From Actinomycetota bacterium (GTDB lineage: Bacteria > Actinomycetota > Rubrobacteria > Rubrobacterales > Rubrobacteraceae): a DNA stretch of 37,818 bases. The position numbers were made by a program, and so were the translations under genes. The stretch is from positions 1 to 37,818 of the forward strand of contig CADDYV010000034.1 in NCBI GenBank assembly GCA_902810695.1, in the 5' to 3' direction. Of the stretch, positions 7,681 through 16,027 are shown one piece after another; position 1 is the first letter of the stretch, and every line of letters starts with the position of its first letter. Under the pieces are notes generated by a model that did no database searches, was not told where the DNA came from, and was given only the letters and a program-made list of their open reading frames with translations.

Positions 7681-8244
7681 TCAAGAACTCTGTTCACTCG
7701 CCGGCCGGTAGGTGAGGTAGAGAACGCCCGTAGAAAAGGTCTTCGAGTCCACGAGTTCCAGGGGCTTTGTTTCCGCTTCGTCATCGAAGAGGCGTTTGCC
7801 GCTACCTACGAGGATCGGGTGGATCATGAGCTTGAGCTCGTCGAGGAGACCGTATCTCAACAGCGACCGGACGAGAGTACCGCTGCCAGAGATCACGATG
7901 TCCTTGCCCGGCTGGTTCTTGAGCTTCTCGATCTCCTCTGCGACGTTCTCCTTGATGAGCGTGGAGTTGCTCCACTCCAGGGGCTCCTCCAGCGTCGTGG
8001 AGACGACGTACTTCTGGAGGCTGTTCATAGTCGCGGCGATCGGGTTCTCTTCGGGATCCTGCTTGGGCCAGTACGCCGCCCACTCTTCGTAGTTCACCCG
8101 CCCCATCAGCATCGCGTCAGAAGAGGCGAATCCTTCCTCGATCGCCTGCCCCATCTCGTCGCTCCAGTAAGGGAATTGCCACCGATCCGGCGACTCCATC
8201 ACCCCGTCCAGCGACAAAAACTCCGCCGCGACTACTTTCCTCAC
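7681..8244 (-). CDS. Dihydrofolate reductase-family (RibD C-terminal domain) protein 3
   Basis: A 187-residue paralogue of the protein at 4841-5404, of the same length. It shares the start VVAAEFLSLDGVMESPD, the middle VVSTTLEEPLEWSNSTLI and the cofactor loop DIVISGSGTLVRSLL, and ends LTYRP. GTG 8244 is chosen because AAAGGAGG lies six nt upstream and because the family motif then begins at residue 2; an open frame extends 32 codons further upstream without support. The substrate is unknown. The two sister genes probably arose by duplication within this cluster, with the hydrolase, RibD-C protein 2, VOC and PPOX genes now between them. Confidence 0.9.
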   Translation of the reverse strand: MRKVVAAEFLSLDGVMESPDRWQFPYWSDEMGQAIEEGFASSDAMLMGRVNYEEWAAYWPKQDPEENPIAATMNSLQKYVVSTTLEEPLEWSNSTLIKENVAEEIEKLKNQPGKDIVISGSGTLVRSLLRYGLLDELKLMIHPILVGSGKRLFDDEAETKPLELVDSKTFSTGVLYLTYRPASEQSS

Positions 8245-8326
8245 GTCAGTCCTCCTTTGTGTGGTCCTGCGCTTCATCGTTTCTGGATCAGCTATCATCT
8301 CTCTCGATTGTGGATCGCGCCGCTGA

Positions 8327-9412
8327 TCAACCTCCAGCAAAAGACTTTGTGACGATCCCTGCGACTTGCTCGGCGGCGTCGAAATGGGCTGTGAGCCTGT
8401 TCTTGGTCAGCGCGAACGTGGTCCCGGTGGCGGTGTCCGCATATGCGTTGCTCCCGCCGACGCCCCCTACCCCGAACACGGTCGGCGTGTCCTGTCCGAT
8501 GGAGTAGCCCAGCCCCCACGAGGTAGGGAATCCGAAGATCTCATCAATGCCGCTCATTGCCACAGCCGAGACTTCGCGCAGCCTCCCTGGCGATATCAGG
8601 CGTACTTCGTCCACCTCTCCCAGCAGCGCCGCGTACATGCGCGCCACGGCGCGGGCAGTGACGCCACCGGCGGTGTTGGACTTCAGCACGTCAGCACGGT
8701 TGCCGTAAGCTGCCGTCGTGCATTCCGGCGGCCCTAGCTTGAACACCGGCGAGTCCTCGGGCATCCCGGCAAACATCTCCTGATTGCCTTCGGCTTCCTC
8801 TAGCCGGGCCAGCCTGCCCTGTTCGGAGGCGGGAACGGCGAAGAACAGCTCGTCCTCGACTCCCAGAGGTGTTGCTACTTCCTCCCGGAGCACCTCTGAG
8901 ATAGGCCTGCCGGTAGCGCGGCGCACGATCTCGCCGATGATGTAGCCCCAGGTCACGGCGTGGTAGCCGATCTTGGTGCCCGGCTCCCACCAGGGCTCGG
9001 CGTCGGCGATGATCGCGCACATCTTCTCCCAGTCGCACATGTCCTCTACCGTGAGGCCAGCAGGCAAGCCCGGCACGCCCGCCGACTGGCTCAGCGCGTG
9101 CCGCACGGTCGCGGTTTCCTTGCCGTGGGCGCCGAACTCCGGCCACAGTTCCACGATCGGGGTGTCGTAGTCAAGCGCCCCACGCTCGGCGAGCACGTGC
9201 ACCACGGTCGCGGCTACGCCCTTGCCGATCGAGAAACTAAAGAATGGCGTATCCGAAGTGACCGGACGTCCGGTTTCGTGGTCGGCAACTCCTGCCGTGG
9301 CGTCTACCACCAGTTCGCCGCGGTGGTAGACGGCGACCTGTAGTCCCCGCTCGGCTCCGGACTCGACCAGTTCGTCTATCGCTTCCTGGACCTGCCGCTG
9401 AATGTCGTTCAT
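8327..9412 (-). CDS. Serine hydrolase, beta-lactamase class C/EstB type
   Basis: A 361-residue penicillin-binding-protein-like hydrolase. The catalytic SxxK is FSIGKGVAA and the Tyr motif is GYHAVTWGY, in the YxN position. The third box near the C-terminus is FGVGGVGGSNAY, in place of a strict KTG. No signal peptide is visible, so it is probably a cytoplasmic esterase or beta-lactamase-like enzyme rather than a resistance enzyme. ATG 9412 is supported by a purine-rich AAAGGA close upstream and by the family start pattern; a start 20 codons earlier is possible but unsupported. It is the promoter-proximal gene of the minus-strand enzyme run ending at 4050. Confidence 0.9.
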   Translation of the reverse strand: MNDIQRQVQEAIDELVESGAERGLQVAVYHRGELVVDATAGVADHETGRPVTSDTPFFSFSIGKGVAATVVHVLAERGALDYDTPIVELWPEFGAHGKETATVRHALSQSAGVPGLPAGLTVEDMCDWEKMCAIIADAEPWWEPGTKIGYHAVTWGYIIGEIVRRATGRPISEVLREEVATPLGVEDELFFAVPASEQGRLARLEEAEGNQEMFAGMPEDSPVFKLGPPECTTAAYGNRADVLKSNTAGGVTARAVARMYAALLGEVDEVRLISPGRLREVSAVAMSGIDEIFGFPTSWGLGYSIGQDTPTVFGVGGVGGSNAYADTATGTTFALTKNRLTAHFDAAEQVAGIVTKSFAGG

Positions 9413-9539
9413 GATCCTTTCCCTTCTCAAAACAGGCTGGCCTGAGCATACAGCAGTAGTCCTGAAAAACAACTAGCAGATTGTATATAACAAGCAATCT
9501 CGACCAATTGCGGCCAATCGCCACCCTTCTCTGTTCTAC

Positions 9540-10316
9540 TCAGAGCATGATTCTGCCTCCGGCCATATCCAGGGTGAGGCCGGTAAGCCAGGAGGAGCTC
9601 TCTGAGGAGAGGAACAGGGTAGCCAGCGCCACGTCCTCGGGCGTCCCCATCCGTCCCAACGGGAACGAGGCGGCCCGCTGCTGTTTTTGATCTTCTGTCA
9701 TCAAGTTCTGTATGCGTTCGGTCAGGATGGAGTCCGGTGCCAGGCAGTTGACTCGGACGCCGTGCGCGCCGACCTCGTCCGCCACCTTCCGGGAGAGCAT
9801 CACCACCCCCGCCTTGGCCGCCGCGTAGGCCGTTGGGGCGCGGGTAAGAACACGCCCCGCGCTGGAAGCCATCGTGATGATCGAGCCGCTTCCTCGTTCG
9901 ATCATGGCCGGCAGGAAGCTCTTCAGCGTGAGAAAGGTGGAAGTGAGGTTGCCGTCTATGGCGGAGTGCCACTCCGCCTCGGTGATCTGGGCAGTCGGTC
10001 CCGGGGGCGGTCCGCCGCCCCCTGCGAACGCGACCAGTACCTCGACCGGACTCAGCTCGTGCTCCACTCGCTCGCGCATGCGCTCGATCGCCGCGAAGTC
10101 GGTTACGTCGGCGGCGACCCCTATCGCCTGGCCGCTCCGGGAGCGGATCTCGTCCACCACAGCGCGGACTCTGGCCTCATCCCGGCCATTAACCGCGACC
10201 CTTGCGCCGTTAGCGGCGAGCAGGCGGCAGGTTGCGGCACCGATGCCGCCAGATCCACCGGTGACCACAGCTACCTTGCCAGCGAGGTCAGGGTAGGTGG
10301 GGATGTTTATGGTCAT
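9540..10316 (-). CDS. SDR-family oxidoreductase (FabG-like)
   Basis: A canonical short-chain dehydrogenase of 258 residues. It has cofactor loop TGGSGGIGAA, NGRDEARV after strand 2, AFAGGGG in the NAG position, catalytic serine in ITMASSAG and YAAAK. The C-terminal LDMAGGRIML is typical. It probably reduces a keto group or oxidises a hydroxyl group with NAD(P)(H); the substrate is unknown. ATG 10316 has AGGAGG seven nt upstream. It lies 101 nt behind the LAL regulator with a copy of the AGGTRG-N7-GGGTRGAGA motif in the gap, so it may be regulated separately from it. Confidence 0.92.
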   Translation of the reverse strand: MTINIPTYPDLAGKVAVVTGGSGGIGAATCRLLAANGARVAVNGRDEARVRAVVDEIRSRSGQAIGVAADVTDFAAIERMRERVEHELSPVEVLVAFAGGGGPPPGPTAQITEAEWHSAIDGNLTSTFLTLKSFLPAMIERGSGSIITMASSAGRVLTRAPTAYAAAKAGVVMLSRKVADEVGAHGVRVNCLAPDSILTERIQNLMTEDQKQQRAASFPLGRMGTPEDVALATLFLSSESSSWLTGLTLDMAGGRIML

Positions 10317-10379
10317 AGCATCACCTCCTGGTCGAGCAATGATGGTATTGCAGGACCAGGTGGAAAGACATCTACCCAA

Positions 10380-10401
10380 AGGTGGATCCAGGGGGTGGAG
10401 A
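10380..10401. repeat. Intergenic 22-nt motif, copy 2
   Basis: This copy fits AGGTRG-N7-GGGTRGAGA. Aligned over 10371-10405 it matches 26 of 35 positions with 16776-16810, and most differences are transitions. It sits 64 nt upstream of the SDR ATG (minus strand) and just after the LAL regulator stop. The flanking bases add an inverted half-site: CTACC-CAAA-GGTGG at 10372-10385. Confidence 0.5.
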
Positions 10402-10417
10402 TGCTGGTGAGGGGTTG

Positions 10418-13195
10418 CTAGAGGATTTTCAGTTCTCTTGCTCGCGCCACCGCCTGCGTGCGGCTGTTGACCCCGAGCTTGCGGTAGAGGTTGTTGATAT
10501 GGGTCTTGACGGTGCCCACGCTGACGAAAAGCTCTCTGGAGATCCGGCGGTTGCTCTCGCCGGCGGCTATGAGCTGGAGAACCTCGATCTCGCGCCCGCT
10601 CAGGGGTTCGGGGAGCCCCGCGATCGCTGACGCAGCACCCGAGGCATCCCGCTCCAGCACCGCCAGGAGCTTCCTGAGATAGTGCGTCGGGACGCGGCCA
10701 GGCAAATCTAATCTTCCCCGCTGCCGAGCTTCGAGTGTCGCGGAGAGGATCTCGACCATCCGGGGACCTTCGTCGGCAAAGGTCCTGACGTAGCCCTCTG
10801 GTTCGGCGAGGACGAGTGCTTCTTCCAGGATGCCCACGGCTCGCTCTTTCTCGCTTTTTGCCTGCAAGGCCAGTGCTTTTAGCGCAAGTGTCTCTATTGT
10901 TCTGCCTGTCGTCTCTACCGTCTCGTAAAGCTGCGCCAGCAGCCGCAGCGCCTCGTCTGGCTCGTTTCGGGCGAGTAGCAGTCGCGCCAGGATCAGACGC
11001 TCCAGCTCCCGCAAGTTGCGCTGGATCCCACCCGCTGCCCGCTCGTGCTCGGATGTGGCAGCCGCCAGATATCCCCTCATCAAATGCAGCCGCGCTTTCC
11101 AGAGCGCAGCACCGACGATCGCCTGAGGAGCACCCGAGTCCCGCGCCAGCCGCTCTGCCCTGCGGGCAAGATCTAGGGCGCTCTCCGCATCGCCCTGCGC
11201 CTGTCTTACCCGCGAGAGGGCGATATATCCTCGCATGAGGATCTCGAACTCTCCCGTGCGTCCGGCGAGCTTTACGCCTTCCGTCAAGTGGATCGCCGCG
11301 GACTCAAGGTCGTCCCACTCGTAGAGAAGCTCGCCCATCCCGATGCGCACGCTCCCCATGGCCGGCAGAAGCTCGCTCCCCCGCCCGGCTGCAAAGTCGA
11401 GGGCGCGCCGCAGAATGTCGTCGGCCTCGCGGAGATGTCCCCGTGCCAGTTGCAGATGGGCATGGGATGCCATGGCGCTCAACGCGATGTAATCGTGTCC
11501 GGCGGCCCGGCCCAGAGCCCCGGCCTCGGCAAATGCTACGCCCGCCGACTCGAGGTCGCCAGCGGCACGATAAGCCTCAGCCAGACAAATGGCGGCAAAT
11601 GGACGCGGGTTCAGGTTGTCCTCGGGCAGAAGAGAGAGGGCTCGCCGGGCGTGCTCGATGGCATCCTGCGTATCCCCCTGGAGGCGGGAGTATAGGGAGC
11701 GGACAGCCTCGGTAGTCGCCTGCAGATACTGGGGATCCTCATCGCCCGAGAGCGACTTCTCACCCCGACCTTCCCTCGCCATTCTGCCCGCACCCTCGGC
11801 TTCTCGCAGGAGAGACTCGACGCCATCGAACCGTCCGATCAGGATCAGCGCCGCGGCGTACCAGACCAGCAAAAGCGGTCGGCGACGCATCGTCTCTTTG
11901 GGAAGCTTTCTGAGCCAGTTAAGCAGCGTCACCACCTCGCCGCGATACCAGGTCTGGCCGATACCCTGCTCCATCAGCCGCGCCGCCCGCTCGTAGTCGC
12001 CGGCGGAGAGTGCATGCCGGACCGCCTCGGCGTCGAGTATGTTTTCCTCGCACCATTCGGAGGCCCTGAGGTGCAACACTGCCAGCTTCTCGGACCGTTC
12101 GCGTTCGAGTTTGCCACGCAGGAAGTCGGCGAAGAGGTGATGGTAACGATACCAGCGTCGCTCATCATCCAGGGGGACGACGAAGAGGTTCTCCCTCTCC
12201 AATCTCTCCAGCATCCTCTGGCTGTCACTGCGACCGGTTACCGCGTCGCACAACGGGCCGCTGAGGCTGTCCAGGATCGAGGTTTCGAGCAAGAACGTCT
12301 GCACACCTTCGATCTGCCTCTCCAGGACCTCTTCAGCCAGGAAATCGAAGACGTCGCGGTGCTCCCCGGAGAAGGAGCGGATGAAGCCCGAGATGTCCTC
12401 GCGATCTCTCATCGAGAGCGCGGCCAGCTGCAAGGCCGCGACCCAACCCTCCGTTATCTCTTCCAGCGCCGCTGCGTCCTCGGTTGAGAGGTCAAGGCCC
12501 ATCACGTCCTTCAAGAAGGCCGCCGCCTCCTCTGGTGTGAAGCGCAAGTCGGCGGCATGCAGCTCTCTCATCCGGCTTCGGGCCCGCAACCTGGCGAGCG
12601 GCAGGGGCGGGTCCACGCGGCTGGAGATGACGAGGTGAGCATCATCCGGCAGACGCTCCAACAAGAAAGAGACGATCCGGTGCACGCTCTCGGAGTCGAT
12701 CACATGGTAGTCGTCGAGGATTATGGTGATCTCCACCGGAAGTTCGGCAAGCTCGTTGACCAGCGCCCCCAGCACCGCCTCCATCCGCGGCGGCTCGGGC
12801 GAGCGGAGCGCGGCCAGCACCCCTTCACCGAACCCCTCTTCGACGTTACTTCCTAGCGCGGCGACGAGGTAAGAGAGGAATCGGACGGGATCGTTGTCTC
12901 CCTCATCCAGCAACACCCAGGCGACGGGACGTCCGCTGCGTGCCTGATCCCCGGCCCATTCGTAGAGGAGAGTGGTCTTGCCGAAGCCCGCGGGGGCGGA
13001 GAGCAGGGTTAGCCTGCGCCCCGGCTCGCGCGCCAGGCTCTCGATCAGGCGCAGCCTTCTAACCAGCTTCGAACGCTCCTGGGAAGGGTGCAGCTTGGTT
13101 GACAGGAGCGGGTCCAACGCGCGGATCACCTCCGGTGAGCTTTGCTCCTCGACACCACCCCGCCGCCCGACGATGCAGCGTCGCTTCAAAGCCAC
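10418..13195 (-). CDS. LAL-type (MalT-like) LuxR-family transcriptional activator
   Basis: A 925-residue STAND regulator. The N-terminus has the P-loop LLSAPAGFGKTTLL (lysine about residue 73), a Walker B ITIILDDYHVI and an NB-ARC-like ATPase region. A long middle of TPR-like helical hairpins follows (about residues 400-830). The last 65 residues are a LuxR/GerE HTH (LSGREIEVLQLIAAGESNRR, then VGTVKTHINNLYRKLGV). MalT-type proteins bind an inducer with the helical domain, oligomerise with ATP and activate nearby genes; the inducer here is unknown. The GTG start at 13195 has only a weak ribosome site. The adjacent SDR and the divergent gene at 13461 are plausible targets. Confidence 0.93.
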   Translation of the reverse strand: MALKRRCIVGRRGGVEEQSSPEVIRALDPLLSTKLHPSQERSKLVRRLRLIESLAREPGRRLTLLSAPAGFGKTTLLYEWAGDQARSGRPVAWVLLDEGDNDPVRFLSYLVAALGSNVEEGFGEGVLAALRSPEPPRMEAVLGALVNELAELPVEITIILDDYHVIDSESVHRIVSFLLERLPDDAHLVISSRVDPPLPLARLRARSRMRELHAADLRFTPEEAAAFLKDVMGLDLSTEDAAALEEITEGWVAALQLAALSMRDREDISGFIRSFSGEHRDVFDFLAEEVLERQIEGVQTFLLETSILDSLSGPLCDAVTGRSDSQRMLERLERENLFVVPLDDERRWYRYHHLFADFLRGKLERERSEKLAVLHLRASEWCEENILDAEAVRHALSAGDYERAARLMEQGIGQTWYRGEVVTLLNWLRKLPKETMRRRPLLLVWYAAALILIGRFDGVESLLREAEGAGRMAREGRGEKSLSGDEDPQYLQATTEAVRSLYSRLQGDTQDAIEHARRALSLLPEDNLNPRPFAAICLAEAYRAAGDLESAGVAFAEAGALGRAAGHDYIALSAMASHAHLQLARGHLREADDILRRALDFAAGRGSELLPAMGSVRIGMGELLYEWDDLESAAIHLTEGVKLAGRTGEFEILMRGYIALSRVRQAQGDAESALDLARRAERLARDSGAPQAIVGAALWKARLHLMRGYLAAATSEHERAAGGIQRNLRELERLILARLLLARNEPDEALRLLAQLYETVETTGRTIETLALKALALQAKSEKERAVGILEEALVLAEPEGYVRTFADEGPRMVEILSATLEARQRGRLDLPGRVPTHYLRKLLAVLERDASGAASAIAGLPEPLSGREIEVLQLIAAGESNRRISRELFVSVGTVKTHINNLYRKLGVNSRTQAVARARELKIL

Positions 13196-13340
13196 TCTTT
13201 CGACGTTCTCGTGTAGCAGATTTTTACATAGTTATCGTCTCACATGCCATATTGCAGATCCTGGTTTTCGAGACGCGGCTGCTCATTTGCACGCCCAATT
13301 CAACACAGGAAGCCCGACCACACAGACCGGTACGGGTAAC

Positions 13341-13369
13341 CTGTACTTCCGTACAGATGGGAAACCATC
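13341..13369. promoter_or_regulatory. Two adjacent inverted repeats upstream of the 13461 operon
   Basis: CTGTAC-TTCC-GTACAG (13341-13356) is a perfect 6-bp dyad. It overlaps by one base a second dyad, GATGG-GAAA-CCATC (13356-13369). Both lie in the 265-nt gap between the divergent LAL regulator and the F420-type operon. They could be repressor operators or RNA hairpins in a leader; the sequence does not decide. Confidence 0.45.
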
Positions 13370-13460
13370 CTTTCTCCCGTTGCAGCAACGCCAGCTCTTC
13401 TGGATAGTTAAGGCGCGAAGCACAACCGGCCAGATAACGCAGACGAGATCGGAGGCGGAT

Positions 13461-13814
13461 ATGGCAAGCATCAGGGAGAAGATAGAGCGCGAGATTGCGG
13501 GCTGGAAGGAGGTGGAGGTGAGATCGCACCGGTATGGCGGAGTCGAGTTTCGGGTGAAGGGTCACGAGATCGGACATCTGCACGGCGACAGGCTGGCGGA
13601 CCTTCCGTTTCCAGTGAAGATGAGGAAGAAGCTCGTGGCGGAGGGCAAGGCGCAGCTACACCACGTCCTTCCGCAGACGGGATGGGTAAGCTATCGGATC
13701 CAGAGCGAAAAGGATGTCGAGGGCGCGCTGGAGCTGTTCCGGCTCAACTACGAGAGGCTGATGGAGCGCGGTCGGCATGAGGACCGGGGCGAGGCGGTCG
13801 TGGAGGAGTCATGA
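13461..13814 (+). CDS. Luciferase-domain (DUF5519-like) protein
   Basis: A 117-residue protein with VEVRSHRYGGVEFRVKGHEI, GHLHGDRLADLPFPVKMRKK and HHVLPQTGWVSYRI, a pattern I recall from proteins annotated as 'luciferase domain' or DUF5519. No enzymatic role has been established to my knowledge; the conserved His-rich GHLHGD could bind a ligand. ATG 13461 is chosen because GGAGG lies five nt upstream, although the same frame is open for another 480 nt upstream, which is the shadow of the LAL gene. The last codons overlap the next gene by four nt (ATGA), so the two are cotranscribed. Confidence 0.8.
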   Translation: MASIREKIEREIAGWKEVEVRSHRYGGVEFRVKGHEIGHLHGDRLADLPFPVKMRKKLVAEGKAQLHHVLPQTGWVSYRIQSEKDVEGALELFRLNYERLMERGRHEDRGEAVVEES

Positions 13815-14224
13815 GCGTGTTTACCGAGAAGGAGATCGAGTATTTGAGGGAGCAGCGGCTGGGGAGGCTGGCGACGGTGAACGCGAGGGGCGAGCCGCAC
13901 GTGGTGCCGGTGGCTTTCCGGTACAACGAAGAGGCGGACGCGGTAGACATCGGCGGGCACCGCATCGCGAAGACCAAGAAGTACCGTGACGCGGGTTCTA
14001 CCGGAAGGGTGGCATTCGTGGTTGACGACGTGTTGCCGCCGTGGCAGGCGCGGGGCGTGGAGATCAGGGGTCGCGCGGAGATCCACGGAGAGGGCGGAGG
14101 CGATATCGGCCCCGGCTTCGCTCCGGAGTTGATCCGGATACACCCCGAGCGCATCGTGAGCTGGGGCCTCGACTCGGACGCCTTCAGCCGGAACAGCCGG
14201 ACGGTTGGCCGGAAGAGCGCATAA
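13811..14224 (+). CDS. PPOX-class, probably F420-dependent oxidoreductase
   Basis: A 137-residue split-barrel protein. The first hairpin LGRLATVNARGEPHVVPVAF is characteristic, followed by VDIGGHRIAKTKKYRD, where basic residues contact the cofactor phosphate, and VAFVVDDVLPPWQARGVEIRG. The end LIRIHPERIVSWGLDSDAF matches F420-dependent PPOX proteins of actinobacteria. F420 rather than FMN use is inferred from this family resemblance. The gene starts within the stop of the preceding gene (ATGA) and converges on an F420-type LLM gene 34 nt away. Confidence 0.88.
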   Translation: MSVFTEKEIEYLREQRLGRLATVNARGEPHVVPVAFRYNEEADAVDIGGHRIAKTKKYRDAGSTGRVAFVVDDVLPPWQARGVEIRGRAEIHGEGGGDIGPGFAPELIRIHPERIVSWGLDSDAFSRNSRTVGRKSA

Positions 14225-14258
14225 CCCAGGCTCGACCGGCGAGAAAGAAGCCCCGGAT

Positions 14259-15140
14259 CTAGAACTCGGCGACTGCGGGGATGACCTCCCGACCTATAAT
14301 CTCCAGCGGCGTGATGCGTTCCACGTTGGGGACGGCCCCGATCACCGTCTCGATTCCCATGCCTGAAAGCCAGCGCAGTTGCCCGATCAACTCCCCTGCC
14401 CTCTCACCCCGCTCGCCTACCTCGAAGGCGAACGCGCAGGTCTTCTCTATATCCTCGTACTCCCTACCCTCGGCCTCGCAGTGTCCTCGCAACACGTCGA
14501 GCTTCTTCGGTATCTCCGAGCCGGGGCGCAGGCTGCACGCGTCGGCGTAACGCGCAACCAGGCGCAAGGTTTTCCTCTCGCCATCACCTGCGATCATGAT
14601 GGGCGGATGGGGCCTCGCGATGCTCTGCGGGAGGTTGAGCGGACGCGCCAAGCGGTAATGCTTTCCCTCGAACGGGTGCTCGTCACCCCGCTCGCCACTC
14701 CACATCCGCAGGGCTATCCGAATCACCTCCTCCAGCATCTCGAAACGCTCCCTCTGCGGGGGGAATGGGATACCAAGCCCTCTCGCCTCCTCCTCGTAGT
14801 GCCCAGAACCGATACCCAGAGCGGCACGGCCTCCAGAGAGCACATCGAGCGTGGTAACGGCCTTGACCAGCACACTCGGATGGCGGAAGTGCACCCCGGA
14901 GACCATCGCGGTGAGCCTGATCGCCCTGGTGTTGGCGGCGATGAACGAGAGCATCGTATAGCACTCCGGTTCGTTTGCTAGCGGACCACCCATGATCGGG
15001 TGCTGCCAGAGGTGGTCCGCCACACCGATACGGTCGAACCCGGCTTCTTCGGCGGTCCGGGCGATCTCGGCCAGCGTAGCCCCAAATCGCTTGGGACCAC
15101 CCGTCCAGTCGAAGCTGTTGAGTTGAATTCCGAGCTTCAC
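14259..15140 (-). CDS. LLM-class F420-dependent oxidoreductase
   Basis: A 293-residue TIM-barrel of the luciferase-like monooxygenase superfamily. It starts KLGIQLNSFDW, with ARTAEEAGFDRIGVADHLW, VSGVHFRHPSVLVKAVTTLD and LGIGSGHYEEEARGLGIPFP, all typical of the F420-dependent branch. The segment HPPIMIAGDGERKTLRLVARYAD binds the cofactor phosphate region in homologues. The substrate is unknown. GTG 15140 has AGGAGG six nt upstream. In the corrected cupin frame the preceding stop would overlap this start as GTGA, so the two genes are likely coupled. Confidence 0.92.
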   Translation of the reverse strand: MKLGIQLNSFDWTGGPKRFGATLAEIARTAEEAGFDRIGVADHLWQHPIMGGPLANEPECYTMLSFIAANTRAIRLTAMVSGVHFRHPSVLVKAVTTLDVLSGGRAALGIGSGHYEEEARGLGIPFPPQRERFEMLEEVIRIALRMWSGERGDEHPFEGKHYRLARPLNLPQSIARPHPPIMIAGDGERKTLRLVARYADACSLRPGSEIPKKLDVLRGHCEAEGREYEDIEKTCAFAFEVGERGERAGELIGQLRWLSGMGIETVIGAVPNVERITPLEIIGREVIPAVAEF

Positions 15141-15143
15141 ACC

Positions 15144-15530
15144 TCACCTCCTGCCTGTTGCACGAGCCAGGCTACCTGGAGCTGATCCCCCTCGATCCAC
15201 TCGGTTACCTGCCATGCGTCCGCTGGTGTGGATGTCTACGTGCCGGGCCTGTCCGTCTCCGGAATTGACGAACCTGTGCGGTACGCTGGCCGGGGCGACG
15301 ACGATGTGGCCGCCTCTGGCCTCGATGGTGGCCTCGCCCACCGTGAAAGTGAGCTGGCCCTCCTGGACGACGAAAACCTCCGCGTAGGGGTGGGTGTGCA
15401 ACTCGGGACCCTGCCCGGACGGCGTCTCCGAAAGGAAGAACGAGACGTTCGCACCGCCATAGAGGTATCCCTCGAATCTGTAGTGGTTCCCGCTGTGCGG
15501 AAGTTCGTCTTTGTCTATGACACGGGTCAT
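15144..15530 (-). CDS. Cupin-domain protein (C-terminus probably frameshifted)
   Basis: A small single-cupin protein of 128 residues as read. Motif 1 is GPELHTHPYAEVFVVQEG, with two histidines and a glutamate as metal ligands, and motif 2 is PASVPHRFVNSGDG. Function could be a dioxygenase, isomerase or sensor. After HTSGRMAG the frame runs into NRVDRGGSAPGSLARATGRR, which looks non-native. Removing one G of the pair at 15208-15209 (CC on the plus strand) gives AVTEWIEGDQLQVAWL and a stop overlapping the next gene's GTG. HTSGRM-VTEW is the ending I expect for this subfamily. ATG 15530 is preceded by AAGGAG. Confidence 0.87.
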   Translation of the reverse strand: MTRVIDKDELPHSGNHYRFEGYLYGGANVSFFLSETPSGQGPELHTHPYAEVFVVQEGQLTFTVGEATIEARGGHIVVAPASVPHRFVNSGDGQARHVDIHTSGRMAGNRVDRGGSAPGSLARATGRR

Positions 15531-15561
15531 TTTCTCCTTCTTCTGGGTAGCTGCACTGGTG

Positions 15562-15954
15562 TCAGCGGTTCAAAAACGACGGCGCACCCGCGATCGGGCT
15601 CAGATGAAGACCGGCCAGCAGCCAGCGCCCATCCCGCTCAGCGAAGATCAGCGTCGCGCGAAACTCTCCGCCCACGTCGTTGCCCTGGAACTCGCCCGCC
15701 TGCTTCTGACGACCCGTCGCTACCGCAGCTTCACCGTAGAAGCGCATTTCTATCTCGTCGAGCCCGAAAGACTCGTAGGATAAGCCCCTCGCGTACCGCC
15801 CCAGCCACTGCTCCTTATTCAACATGAAGCCGAGCGGCCCCACACCGACGAAGTCTTCTGTCAGAGCCTCTTCCAGGAACGCGGCATCTTCGCGCTGCTC
15901 GGCTGCAGCCCACTTCTGAACAAACTCCTCCAGTCGCTGGCTCCGGTTGTCCAT
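15562..15954 (-). CDS. NTF2-like (SnoaL/DUF4440-type) protein
   Basis: A 130-residue cone-shaped NTF2-like fold. The N-terminal helix is EEFVQKWAAAEQREDAAFLEEALTEDFV, followed by GFMLNKEQWLGRYARG and the curved sheet strands EIEMRFYGEAAVATGRQ and FRATLIFAERDGRWLLAGLHLS. Members serve as isomerases, hydrolases or ligand-binding proteins; no catalytic residue set is diagnostic here. It is a single minus-strand gene 31 nt before the cupin gene and is probably cotranscribed with it. Confidence 0.85.
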   Translation of the reverse strand: MDNRSQRLEEFVQKWAAAEQREDAAFLEEALTEDFVGVGPLGFMLNKEQWLGRYARGLSYESFGLDEIEMRFYGEAAVATGRQKQAGEFQGNDVGGEFRATLIFAERDGRWLLAGLHLSPIAGAPSFLNR

Positions 15955-16027
15955 CTCTCCTCTCCTTTGGTGGTAGATCTTTACGAATCGCGTTATGGAC
16001 CAGGTTGCGGTGGCCCCCTTTCACACC

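Noticed and set aside
12972-13460. Upstream extension of the 13461 gene
   Set aside because: The extension overlaps the LAL gene on the other strand and lacks a ribosome site, while ATG 13461 has GGAGG and starts the family sequence.
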